From Guadua angustifolia (Eukaryota; Streptophyta; Magnoliopsida; Poales; Poaceae), in NCBI GenBank assembly GCA_036346375.1, contig CM070517.1, positions 12,503,161 through 12,567,160 of the forward strand: DNA of 64,000 nucleotides, in the 5' to 3' direction. The position numbers and the translations under genes were made by a program. Under the pieces are notes generated by a model. That model searched no databases. It was not told the origin of the DNA and saw only the letters and a program-made list of their open reading frames with translations. Below, in pieces: positions 1 through 9,639 of this stretch. The number at the start of each line of letters is the position of its first letter. The first letter of the stretch is position 1.

Positions 1-59
1 CAATAACAAGTTACTATCATATCATAAAACAAATTATGTTATGTTATGTATGTTTGTGT

Positions 60-640
60 ATATATATTTCTTACGCATTTAAGACGTGGGTGAATTCATT
101 GTAAGATTCCGATGGGGTTCTGGATGAGTCAAGGACCATATATATGCTCTGCTTCGGGTACAACATGAAACAAATAAAGTGATCGCTGCAACGAAAACTT
201 ATATATGTAAGTTTCACGAGTGATTATGGTGCAAACTAAGCTTTTAGCAACGATTGATGAATGAGAAGATTACTTAAAATTGTAGGAGCCATTATGACGC
301 CCTTGTCTTGCATCCGGAACATTGCTTTTGATATGTATAGCCCCACATCTACTTGGCGATCTCGGTCGTGGATATGCGCTTTTCTTCTATCTATGTTTCC
401 GCCATCCCTTTATTCTTCAATGCCTTTTCATTGAGTACTGACTCTTAAGCTCGGTGGCTAATCCGTGGGGGTCAAGGAACCCGACACGCTTTTCCCATCT
501 TTTTAGCATCGGTATATTGCATTCTACACAGAAGACAATGGTCAATGCGCCAATTTATATGCTGAATGCTGGGAAACATGACATTTTGGCAAATATCAGA
601 TTTTGGCAAAATGCATCTTGTTCGACAGATTTGGCAGAAG
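60..640 (-). pseudogene. Ulp1 (C48) cysteine-protease-like exons of the CACTA second ORF
   Basis: Minus-strand continuation of the Ptta-type ORF. One piece (about 440-500) reads VGFLDPHGLATEL, matching the element-specific linker in front of the protease domain. Another (about 265-320) reads QDKGVIMAP, then a 1-base shift, the beta strand ahead of the catalytic histidine. The exon at 61-198 reads DHFICFMLYPKQSIYMVLDSS and ends at a GTAAG donor. Its H and the D of VLDSS fit the His and Asp of the Ulp1 triad; the Trp that usually follows the His is Phe here. The catalytic Cys would lie further left, outside the window. Many grass CACTA elements carry such a Ulp1-related domain; its function there is not settled. 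Frameshifts and stops make this copy non-functional. The 500-900 interval shows no further coding blocks. Confidence 0.65.
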
Positions 641-899
641 TTAACTTTACTTAAAAGGAAAAAACCACTAAAATCGGCCAACTTACGATTTAGTGAAAAT
701 TATATGGATTCTGCCAATTTTTGAATGATCTAACAAGCCATTACTATAAAGAGGAACTCAACTTGGCACTCAACCGATATACATTTGGGGTTTTTTTATT
801 ATGCTATCGTAATGCAATATAATGATATGTTTGTCATAATTTGTTATATCGGCACTTGCTACTGCAAGAGCCGATATGATTAACAATATAGGGGTAGGT

Positions 900-3277
900 C
901 AATGGCCAACTTACAGGCACCACACGCTGATCATGTTGATGTCGAGTTTTCCAAAACGGAACATCTGTTGCAAGTCACCAAAATCGATCCGCACGTAGCG
1001 AGTATCCTCGTGTTTGTAGATATCTGGAGGGACAGCGGCTTAAATGCCCTTCACCCCAAGATGAGATGCCCTCAAGTACCAGTCATGGAATCTCTTCAAC
1101 TCCCATGGTCCTTTGTTGATCATCTCCATGGGGAGAAATGGCTTGCCATGCTCATAAGTCTCTAGTGAAGGCATGGTGCAGACCGAGTGGAGTTGGCACT
1201 CTGCTTGAATTGGTGGTACTCCGCTGATTGCAATCTACTTTTTGTTTTTCTTTGCAACCAACAACATCGCCAAGATGAGGCGGTGTGACAGCTTAGAAAC
1301 GGAGGTGATACTGCGGTGCACAAGGCGCCATGACAGAGATGCGCTATTGTGGTGAAAGCGCCATGGCGGAGAAGATGCGCTATTGTGGTGAAGGCGCCGA
1401 TGGCGAGAAGATTCTTGTATTGTGGTGAAGGCGCCGGCAGAAGATGTGCGTTAATAGGCGAAGGCGCCGGCCATGAGAAGATGCGGTTTGTGGTGTAGGC
1501 AATTTTGGAAGAGGTAAGACGTCTTGACTTGCTGCTGGCGTCTCTGACTTCTCTTGTATCAATGCAATATCTTCCTTGGGCCATACAATAAATGACCCAA
1601 CTGCATCTTGGATGGTCTCTACGTCATCAGGGGTGCTGAATGGTAGCTTCCAAAAGCCAAGGCACGGAACAAGCACGATGTCCACTTGCACCTTTGCGTG
1701 ACTAATCGGGACAGGTTGGTTGTGTATCACAGTGCCCGAATATGCCATGCCCTCCGCAAGCTCGACGACCAAGCCCCCTTGCTCCAGATGTGCACAGAGC
1801 TTGCACTTGGTTGCCTCTGTGATATCATCCACAGGATATCGAGGCGTTGGGATTGGCGCGAACCCGACGCTACTCCGGATCGGGCGGGCTCGGGTTGTCA
1901 TCCGACCGCGCTTGTAACGCCCTTGCCACCTCCTTCTCTTCCGACAGTCTTAAAAACTCTTGTTGGGCCAGTTGTCTTATTGTATCAGCTATGGTCCTCT
2001 AATATCTTTGATGCGACTTGTATTGGTCTTGATATTCCGGGAACCCATCCTTGAAGCCCACTTGACTTCCGACGCCACGAGTGCGACCTGGGTGTTCCTT
2101 GGTTCCCAACGCCGTCGTTAGGTCGTCGTTCTCCCAGTCTGGCACAAAAGATCCCTCCGCTTGCTCGTGCGAGATCTTCTGCAGCTTGGCTGAAACTTCT
2201 AGGACCGCAGGGTCCACCGTGCTTTTGCGACCCTTTTTGCTGTTGGGTTGGCGAGCTAGGACCCAATTACGCCTCGCCACATGACTCATCAATGGGTTCT
2301 CTATCCCAAAGACGGCTTCCTCTTCTTCTTTACTCCTCCACTCAACAATCTTAGGGCATACCCACCGTGCCCGGTGATGGGGTACTTGTTCTTCTTCGCG
2401 AGGACATTGTACACCTCGCCAAGGCTTACGGCTTCGCTTGGTCTTCTGCACGACAAACTCCGCCCATTCACCCACGGTGATTTTTCCATATTTACGGAAT
2501 GGTGTCCGCTCCGTCTTCACAAAGTACTTGTTCAGCTCATACCTCCAGCCTCGAAGCTCTTCCCCATCACGCCCAAGGCATTCTTCTTAGCGATGGCCTC
2601 ATACTGGGGAACCTTATGATTTTCTCATTTCGGTCCACAGTGCGCCTTTGTCGCGTCGGCCACCTTTGTCGATTAAAAATCGTGATGGAGACATTGTCCT
2701 TGACAAGACAACATGACTATTTCGAACTTGGATAGTGATATACCAAGTCCTGCCAGAACTTGTTCCTACTTCGTTCCCCTGCTTTCGTTTATGCGAGGTC
2801 GTGGTTGTTGTAGCAGAGAATCCACGGAACATGCCCGAGGTATCTTCAATTACCTCTTGATCAATCTATGACTAGTCGGCGTGATCGCCTTTGCGGCCTC
2901 TTCATAGAAATAAACACGAGGAATACGCAAATATAAGGAAATGCAATTATGTCCACGCCAAGCTACAAATAAAACAAGCTCACCCTTCTTAATACATCTT
3001 CATTCGGATCGTAGTCGGAGTCGATTTCCCCACGTTGCCGTTCTGGTCGTGGGCATGGAACTGGGCTAGGGCTCTTGTACGATGGCGAGGAACCATCGCT
3101 GCCCAAGGACAACGATGGGCTCGGTGTTCTTTCCAGCCGCGTGGCTGCATCATCCTTCTCGGCCAAGTCTTGTTGCCTTCCGGCATCGCCCTCCTCTTGC
3201 AGCGGCGTATTACCATCGAGCTCTGCAAGTAGGCTCCTCTTATGCGCCTTCTTGGCGAGCAATTCTTTATCTCCCAT
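900..3277 (-). pseudogene. CACTA second ORF, Ptta/En-Spm plant transposase-type protein (N-terminal and middle exons)
   Basis: Read on the minus strand. A likely start codon at 3277 opens an acidic, Ser/Pro-rich N-terminus (2990-3277) that ends at a GTGAGC donor. After a gap, 1999-2560 holds the diagnostic block RTPFRKYGKITVGEWAEFV, then KTKRSRKPWRG, RNWVLARQP and LTTALGTKEHPGRTRGVGS, the pattern of the plant Ptta/En-Spm transposase family (Transposase_24). Next, 1560-1901 encodes a PVDDITEATKCKL...FIVWPKEDI block seen after that domain in rice CACTA proteins. An exon at 900-1165 encodes FHDWYLRASHLGVKGI and ends LDINMISVWCL at a GTAAGT donor. The family protein is thought to bind element DNA. 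The reading frame is broken: stops and frameshifts separate the blocks, one stop lies inside the last exon, and 1190-1500 is a low-complexity repeat. It continues into the Ulp1-like exons to the left. Confidence 0.8.
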
Positions 3278-3427
3278 CTTACTACAAAACAGATTGCAAT
3301 GACATCAATTTGAGCCTATTAATATTTACAGTTGTGCCGCGTGGAGGTGGAAGGCCTACGGGTCGTCAACTTCTTTTCTCGGAGAAGAAACAATGACGGT
3401 ATCTGAGGAATAAACATCGGCTAACTA

Positions 3428-3655
3428 AATTTGCGTTTGGAACATGAAATAGCTTGTATCCATAGAACATCTGACGTAACATAGATAATAAATAAATAGG
3501 AGTTAATATCATTCCAATTGCCATTACAAAAGTAATTAGCATCTTTGGCATTAACAGAAATTTTGGACTAGTAATTAGTCAAAAAAATACTACTAATTCT
3601 GCAACAAAACAGCTCATTCCTGGTAAGGCAAGAGAAGCTATTGAAAAGCTACTAA
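3428..3655 (-). pseudogene. ndhD: Plastid-derived ndhD fragment (NUPT)
   Basis: On the minus strand the translation contains [56 protein letters not shown] and [12 protein letters not shown] in the right order. This is a late transmembrane part of the chloroplast NAD(P)H dehydrogenase subunit 4 (NDH complex, cyclic electron flow). About 75 codons match, then similarity stops at both ends: after the VPNAN residues on the left, and before the SIASL block on the right. One in-frame stop replaces the codon after VVFF. The piece lies inside CACTA element B, between the start of its second ORF and an E3-ligase fragment, so it is nuclear plastid DNA carried by a transposon, not a functional gene. 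Identification rests on recognition of a very conserved plastid protein. Confidence 0.9.
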
Positions 3656-4225
3656 ACTGTTATGGTCCTGCTATCTCTGAGTACAAATTACCAAGTATCT
3701 GGGAGGATTAGGGAAGAACAGAGGATGATTTAGACAGGGAAGAAGAAGCCAGGAGGGCAGAGAATGAGAGGAAGAGTAATATGCCTTTTCTTACGCTCGA
3801 TCATTATCTCGCATTCTCTTTGTCTCTTTTATATCCCCAGCTAACCATCCAAGCCCATCTACGTTGCAGCCCATCCAAGCCCTTGCAGTCCATGACATTC
3901 CCCTCCTGTTGAAATGTGGCTTGCCCTCAAGCCGATGACTGCAAACTATAGATCCATGGTAACTGCAAGTCTTACTTAATATCAAGCCCATGCAAGCTAT
4001 GCTAGTTGTTCTTGCCATTGCCAAAATCATTTTCAGAAAGTGGAACTTGAAAAGCAAATAGTTTTCGTCACCAGGATCCCATGGAAATTCTTGCTCAATG
4101 ACAAGCAACTGCATCAAAAATGCCAATCTAGTGTGAGAATCATAAACTTCCTTCTTGCACCAATCTCCGCCATTGTATGGTATAATCTTGTGATGCACCA
4201 CTAACTGTACCAACATATACTATCT
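3656..4225. other. CACTA B interior, no gene recognised
   Basis: A stretch between the plastid piece and the ankyrin-ligase piece. It contains open frames on the minus strand (for example 3791-4216), but their translation shows no family I recognise. It may be intron or flanking sequence captured with the E3-ligase fragment. Confidence 0.4.
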
Positions 4226-4635
4226 CCCATAGTTTCCCATGCATGTGCAAAATCCAGCCATATGTATCCTTCTATTGGGCTGCTTGCAATAGCTGCAAAA
4301 TAAATAACTTGATGGCTGAAATACAGGGATACTTGAGTGTGAATTTGGAGAAAGTAATGGCTCCAAGCAACGACATCCAAATATCCTAGCAACATCAATG
4401 GGAAGCCACCCATTGCAGTTGAGTGTCGACCGCTAGCACCTTTCAATGTATAATCGCAACACTCTAGACTTCCCCACCGTTGCATAATGCAAAGGAGTGC
4501 CGCCACTCCTATGAAATTTGCCGTAGTGCCAGAGGAAAATGAGGCACCGAGACATTTGCACCTAAGTCAATCAACAATTGCATGCAATCAAAATGACCAT
4601 TCAAAGCCACCATGTGAAGTCTTTGTAACACCACC
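4226..4635 (-). pseudogene. Captured XB3/XBAT-like ankyrin-repeat E3 ubiquitin ligase fragment
   Basis: Minus-strand translation gives MVALNGHFDCMQLLIDLGAN, then a frameshift, then GGTPLHYAT, an in-frame TAG at 4433-4435, [36 protein letters not shown] and a stop. The GxTPLHYA motif and the GHxDCxxLLIDxGAN helix pair are ankyrin repeats. The [12 protein letters not shown]...[10 protein letters not shown] run is characteristic of the plant XB3/XBAT family, in which ankyrin repeats precede a RING finger that recruits E2 enzymes (rice XB3 binds the XA21 receptor kinase). The RING part is absent and the frame is broken, so no ligase can be made. It sits in CACTA element B on the same strand as the element's own ORF, which suggests gene-fragment capture. 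The exact paralogue cannot be named without a search. Confidence 0.8.
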
Positions 4636-5467
4636 ATCGCCAGTTGGTTGATGTACCTCGCCGAGCGGTTTTATTAAACTTCGCACCCATTGAAGAAGCG
4701 AGATCGCTCCCGCTATTTGCACGGCAATCACCATCATCTTTTGTAGTCACAAGTGCGGGGCTATGAAACTATCCGTAGAGTATTCACACGTCCATCGAAA
4801 CCGACTCCACAAACTTTGGTAACTCAACTTCAACTTCGATTTTATTAATAACTACTTATGATATCTCAAAAATTGCTCTATGTTCTACAAGTACTCATCT
4901 TTGGAACTTCGAGCAAGAATTGCTCTATCAATCACCATCTACTTTAGACATATCTTCCGAAACTTTTTTCACAAAGATAACAAGATATAAGGGTGGTCGG
5001 ATGCACTTGCCTTGCTAGGCCGAGCGAGGCGGCGGGGTGGCGTCGGCAGGGGAATTGGGGCTTCGGCAATTGACGACTCGGCGGAAAGTTCGTCGGAGGA
5101 GCGAGGCCGCGGAGAGGTCACCGAGCGAGGCGACGTGGACGAAGGGGGCGACGACGCGGCGAATGGTAGTCGTAGGCGCGAGCCCGCGGAGAGGTCACCG
5201 AGCGCGCCGGAACGGTTGTCGGAGGCGCGAGCCCGAGGAGATGTCACCAAGGGCGGCGGCGTGGAGGCGTCGACGGGGGAAATTTGGCTTTGCCGCGGCT
5301 TTGGACGGGGGGAGCAATTTGATCTCCCGCGTAGAGATTTTAGGGGTTAGGAATTTCCACAGGTGGTGCACAAGATTTCCACAGGTGGTTCCAACGATTT
5401 CTACAGGCGGCGTCGTACATCAGGCGAGACGATTGCACAGACCGGATGGTCCATCCATAGTTTGGGG
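4636..5467. other. CACTA B interior with GC-rich block and internal subterminal-type repeats
   Basis: 4636-4990 shows no gene. 5000-5340 is GC-rich (many CG dinucleotides, GAGG/GCGACG runs) with long but unconvincing open frames on both strands; it may be a captured first exon or leader. 5346-5440 repeats TTCCACAGGTGG and TTCTACAGGCGG three times, the same motif as the subterminal array at 18100-18890. This is odd, because it is far from the visible terminus. Confidence 0.5.
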
Positions 5468-5781
5468 GAGAGATTTGGTTATTTGCCACTTTAAACATGT
5501 GGCTTCGCAAAATTGCCACTAGACCTACATTTCATTAACTCATATGTTTCCATATTTCATTGGCTCAAGTGGCATCATATCCAAAAGGTCAAATCTTTGT
5601 ACTACTGGGAGAGGTCGCATTTCGAAGGCTTTTTTGTCCATTTGCCACTTAAAGATTTGACCTTTTGGATATGATGCCACTTGAGCCAATGAAATATGGG
5701 AACGTATGAGTTAATGAAATGTAGGTCCAGTGGCAATTTTGCGAAGCCACATGTTTAAAGTGGCAAATAACCAAATCTCTT
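5468..5781. mobile_element. Inverted-repeat MITE (Mutator-like), 314 bp
   Basis: Two arms of about 130 bp (5468-5595 and 5647-5781) are near-perfect reverse complements around a 50-bp loop; the outer ends read GAGAGATTTGG and, reversed, AAGAGATTTGG. Flanks show an 8-bp direct repeat GTTTGGGG (5460-5467 and 5782-5789). Long terminal inverted repeats with an 8-9 bp TSD fit a Mutator-like non-autonomous element. It has no coding capacity. A transcript would fold into a long hairpin, a likely small-RNA source. It is inserted in CACTA element B. Confidence 0.85.
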
Positions 5782-5875
5782 GTTTGGGGAGACCGCGAAT
5801 TGAGGGGAGAATTCGAGTGTCATTTTCTGAAATTTCAATTCTATTGAGTACCATGGGAACAACGCAATGCACATA

Positions 5876-7276
5876 TGAAAGACCATGTGGAGGTCTATCC
5901 TTGTGTGTGATGAGTAATTGACAAGATTTGAGATTGGATTGATTTGAAATTGAGTTTGATTTGAATTGGATCTTCAAATTGAAGCAATTTGAGTGTTGGT
6001 TTCTTTTCCTAGTGCTACCGCCTAGGGTGATGTACCGGACCATTGAGCATAATTATGATTGATTAATGATTTTGTTTGATGCAATGCACTCATGTGAGTG
6101 GTTGCATGGATTGACTTTGAGTCAAGTCGTGGACTTGTGCTCGGATCGTTGTTTGTTTATTAGCAGTGCGGTGTTGCTCGAGGGCTTAACGTGGTCGATG
6201 ACGGACCGAACTAGGTTCATGGAGGCGAGGTTCGGACTAGGTTCGTGGAGGAATCGAGGTCTGGTGGTCGAAGATGTCATGCGGGGCGTTCGGGCTAGAG
6301 AAGGTGCACACGAAGGTGGTTAGTCACGTGAGTGCGTGCGGCGGCCGTCTGGCGTGCATGTGTGAATTTTGGGTTGTATGCATATATTGGGCCATGTGTA
6401 TTGGACGGTGGATATGCATATATGTGTTAGGGTTTTGAGTTGTATAAAAGGACTTGAAACCCGATCAATGTAAATTAGAGGTTTTTCCGCGGCCGTGGTT
6501 GCCGTTTTCCATGCTTGACAGAGCTTTTTCTGGCGGCGTAACGCTTCGGCCTTTTGTTTATTTGTGTTTTGTTCGTTAAATGCTAGCGAAGAAAAGAAAA
6601 GAAAGACGAAGTCTCATCGTCAAGTTTCTCTGCGTTTTGCTCTGCAATTTGTCCTCTGCTGTCGCTATTGGCAGACCGATGCAAGAAGCAACGACGGCTC
6701 GGCAGAGATCGGAATTTCGGTGCTACAGTAACCTCGCGTTGCTACAGTAAATCGCGGGTACTGTTCACAGGCGAGGTTTTGCTACGGTAATTCCGTTTTG
6801 ATTGCTTCATTTTCTTTTAGTAGATTGAATCATTGTATCTTTTTATTCAACAAGTTTAATTTTGATTTGATCCATCTAAAACCTTCTTAGGGCATTAATT
6901 TAGTGTTCCTCAAAGTTTTGTTGGTTAATCTTTTGTAGATTGTGATTAATCACGAAATTAGGGTTTGCTTGATTTTCGTTATATTCTGTCACAGCAAGCT
7001 TGCAGGATTTATAACTTTTGATCTGTAGATCCGATCGACCTGATTCTTTTTTGTTAGATGCGTATTGGAATCTAGTTTCTTCTGTTAAAATTTCAGGTCA
7101 ATCCAACAGCTAGATCTCCGGGAATTTACAATTTACCAAACGCATATACTCTGTTTTGTTGAATACAAAGCAATTAATTGAGTCTGAATTAGGGTGAATT
7201 TTTAGTAGATCAAAAATTTGATTTTAGCTTCCGCTCAATCATTCACCCCCCTCGATTGTCGCCATCCGATCCTACA
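5876..7276 (+). repeat. Copia 1 5' LTR
   Basis: Begins TGAAAGACCATG and ends GATCCTACA, giving TG...CA termini, 1401 bp. It matches 14882-16291. A TATAAAAG box lies at 6443-6450, followed by the R/U5 region. Differences from the 3' copy are clustered in GC-rich spots (around 6160, 6215, 6285, 6330, 6490-6600), while stretches such as 5876-6005 and 6720-6835 are the same in both. Confidence 0.95.
6443..6450 (+). promoter_or_regulatory. TATA box of copia 1 5' LTR
   Basis: TATAAAAG in the middle of the LTR; the same octamer is at 15458-15465 in the 3' LTR. It is the only strong TATA element I see at the U3/R position. Confidence 0.6.
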
Positions 7277-7278
7277 AG

Positions 7279-7291
7279 TGGTATCGAGCGG
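7279..7291 (+). other. Copia 1 primer-binding site (initiator tRNA-Met type)
   Basis: TGGTATCGAGCGG starts 2 bp after the LTR end. The family PBS is TGGTATCAGAGC; here CAGAG has become CGAG. Copia 2 in the same window keeps the normal form. Confidence 0.85.
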
Positions 7292-7329
7292 TTTTGCTCT
7301 TCCATAGATCTTGACCGGTCTCGAGAGCC

Positions 7330-9340
7330 ATGGCGACGAACAAGTATTCCACCAAGCCTCCAATTTTTGTGGTGTTGATTTTCCTTTTGGAAATCCCTGA
7401 TGGAGTCATACATCACGCCTGGGCTTCTGATATGGCGAAGGTGAAGCTCCCATATGAGGTTCTGCCGATGAGAACGTCACGCAAGGCAATATGGTGACGT
7501 TGAGGCAAATGCTAAGGCGAGAACATTCTTATCTGAGGGACTCGGCCAAGAAGTGATTATGATCGGATCTCTCACTGCGATCCGCTCACGAGATTTGGGT
7601 GACTCTCGATGCATACCATGAGGGCACTACCCAAATCAAGACCGTGGCGGGATCAACACAAGCGTGAGTACAACAAGTTTGAACAACACGCCGGTGAGAG
7701 TCTTGATGAGTGTTTTGGTCGATTTACTAAAATTTTGAGCGATCTCCGGCGGTTGGTTGCACATACCGGACTCGGATAATGCTCGTCACTTCTTGACCGC
7801 ACTCGATCTTCGTGGTTTGGGAAATGAAAGTGACCACCATCAAGGATACTACCGACTTGTCGACCTTGACTCTTGATGGGCTTTATTCTCGACTCAAGAC
7901 TCATGAGATCGGCGTCGTCTCTCGCAAGACTAAATCACGGTCGATGGCCTTGGTCACCGATCCCATTGGATCTTCTCTTGATTCTTCTGTTGGTTTTCCT
8001 CTCTGCACTTTATGCGAGCTAGCGATGACCAAGCGGACAAGTTTCGAAACCGAGCTTGCTCTTTTAGCTCATAAGTTTTCTCACGCCTACAAGAGGGTGA
8101 GAGAGAGGAAGAGAGGTGGTGGGATCACTGCTTGAATGTGGCGGCCCCAACCACATTGAGCTTAATTGTCCTAAAGCGAGAAGGGCAAGAACGACTCGGC
8201 GGTTCGGCAAAACGACTACACCGACAAGAACCGCAACAAAAGCCTCCATTCATGGCCGCAAGACGAGAAGAAATACCGCAACTTCTCGAAGAATAAGAAG
8301 CTCTTCCACTGCGTCCTCGCCGCCTCGACGACATCGGCCTCTCGAAACATGGAGACATGGAGCGACGAAGGCGAGGATGATCCGCAAGAGAAGAAAGGCG
8401 GCGGCGACTTCTCGGCATGTGCTTCATGGCAAACACCAACGACATCGGCGACTCAAGAGCTCTCTGATGACTCGGACGAGGTACCTTCCTATGACCAACT
8501 CAATGAAGCCTTTTTGCAAATTAGGAAAATTTCATGCTAGAGCTAGAGCTAGGGTTACGGAGTTAGAGAAGGAAGTAGATACCTTGTCTCGGGAGTTAGC
8601 TTCACTTAAATCATGTTCCTCCCGAGACTCTGATAGTTGTACTCTCTGTGATGCTTTGCTTGTGGAGTTGGAGAACCTAAGAACCCTGCATGATAGTGTG
8701 GTTTCTGATCTTGAGGCTCTTAGGTCGAAGGATGCTAGCACATGTTCTATTGATCCTATTCCTATTGATGCTAGTTTTCTTCATACTCACACAACTGCAT
8801 CTTGTGAAAATTGCCCTAAGCTACTTGCTGAAATTGATGCCATGGGTTGTCACCTTAGGAAGATTTCTGCTAGAAATGATGAACTTGAATTGCATGCTTC
8901 TAAGGACCCAGTCAGCTCATGTGAGGGCTGTAAGCAACTAAAACTTGACAATGATGCTTTGAATGTCAAGTGTGATCAACTTGCTAAGGATTTACTAGTT
9001 AAATCACAAAGCGGTTGCTTCTTTGTGTGTTGGGGTTAATGATGGCGTGGATAAGGTCCACGAGTTTAGGAAGAAATTAGAAGAACAAGTCCATAGGATT
9101 AGAGAAGCATCGTCGTTTCTTGTGAGTCCCTTAAGCTTGAGGCACCATGCTAAGGAGAAAAATAGGCGTCTTTGGTATCTCTTCTTCTCTTTCTAGTTCT
9201 TCTTCTTCCTCTCACCTGTTCTTCATCGCCTCACTTTTTGAGAGTGTCGATATCTTATGAGCACTCTTGAGAAATTTGTTGAAGGCAAGAAGAAACTCAA
9301 TCTCATTCTAGACCACCCAAAATTAGCGATTCAATCAAGG
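7330..9340 (+). pseudogene. Copia 1 gag (nucleocapsid polyprotein), frameshifted
   Basis: The start codon at 7330 opens MATNKYSTKPPIF, identical to the start of copia 2 gag. Gag packages element RNA into cytoplasmic particles. The N-terminal half (to about 8100) shows the retrotransposon gag pattern in several frames (LDAYHEGTTQIKT-like, HKFSHAYKRV). A CCHC zinc knuckle follows at about 8127-8172 (ECGGPNHIELNCP). From 8530 to 9030 one frame encodes a coiled coil with heptads (VTELEKEVDTLSRELASL) and spaced CxxC pairs (CTLCDALL, CENCPKLL, CEGCKQLK). At least eight frame changes occur, mostly small indels at GC-rich points, so no intact Gag can be translated. The end point is approximate. Confidence 0.85.
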
Positions 9341-9639
9341 TCTAGGATTTGATTACTTGAGGACGCACGCTGATCGCATCAGCCTTGTTATGCGTGCCTC
9401 CAAGAGTGGAGAGATAGTGGTAGCTCGAGGTGAGTACCACCGTGTTTAGGTCTCTGCTGGGGTTGTCCATGGGACTTACGGCGAAAGGTGCTTCTCTGTC
9501 ATTCTGCCTCTAGCAAGGCGAAGTTTCATGCACCTTACAGTAAGAAGGATGGTCACCTAGTAGATTTCTGTTTTAGACGCGCCAAGATCACCGGCGTGGC
9601 GTGTTGCTGCCCTTAGAGGTATTGAGGTCATCCCGGACT

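Noticed and set aside
1162..1584. Separate 140-codon minus-strand gene
   Set aside because: It overlaps the CACTA second ORF region in another frame and is driven by the GCGCCATGG/GGTGAAGGCGCC low-complexity repeat.
5012..5522. Possible gene in the GC-rich block of CACTA B
   Set aside because: Open frames on both strands have repetitive Arg/Gly/Glu composition and no start context or domain. Kept only as an unassigned block.
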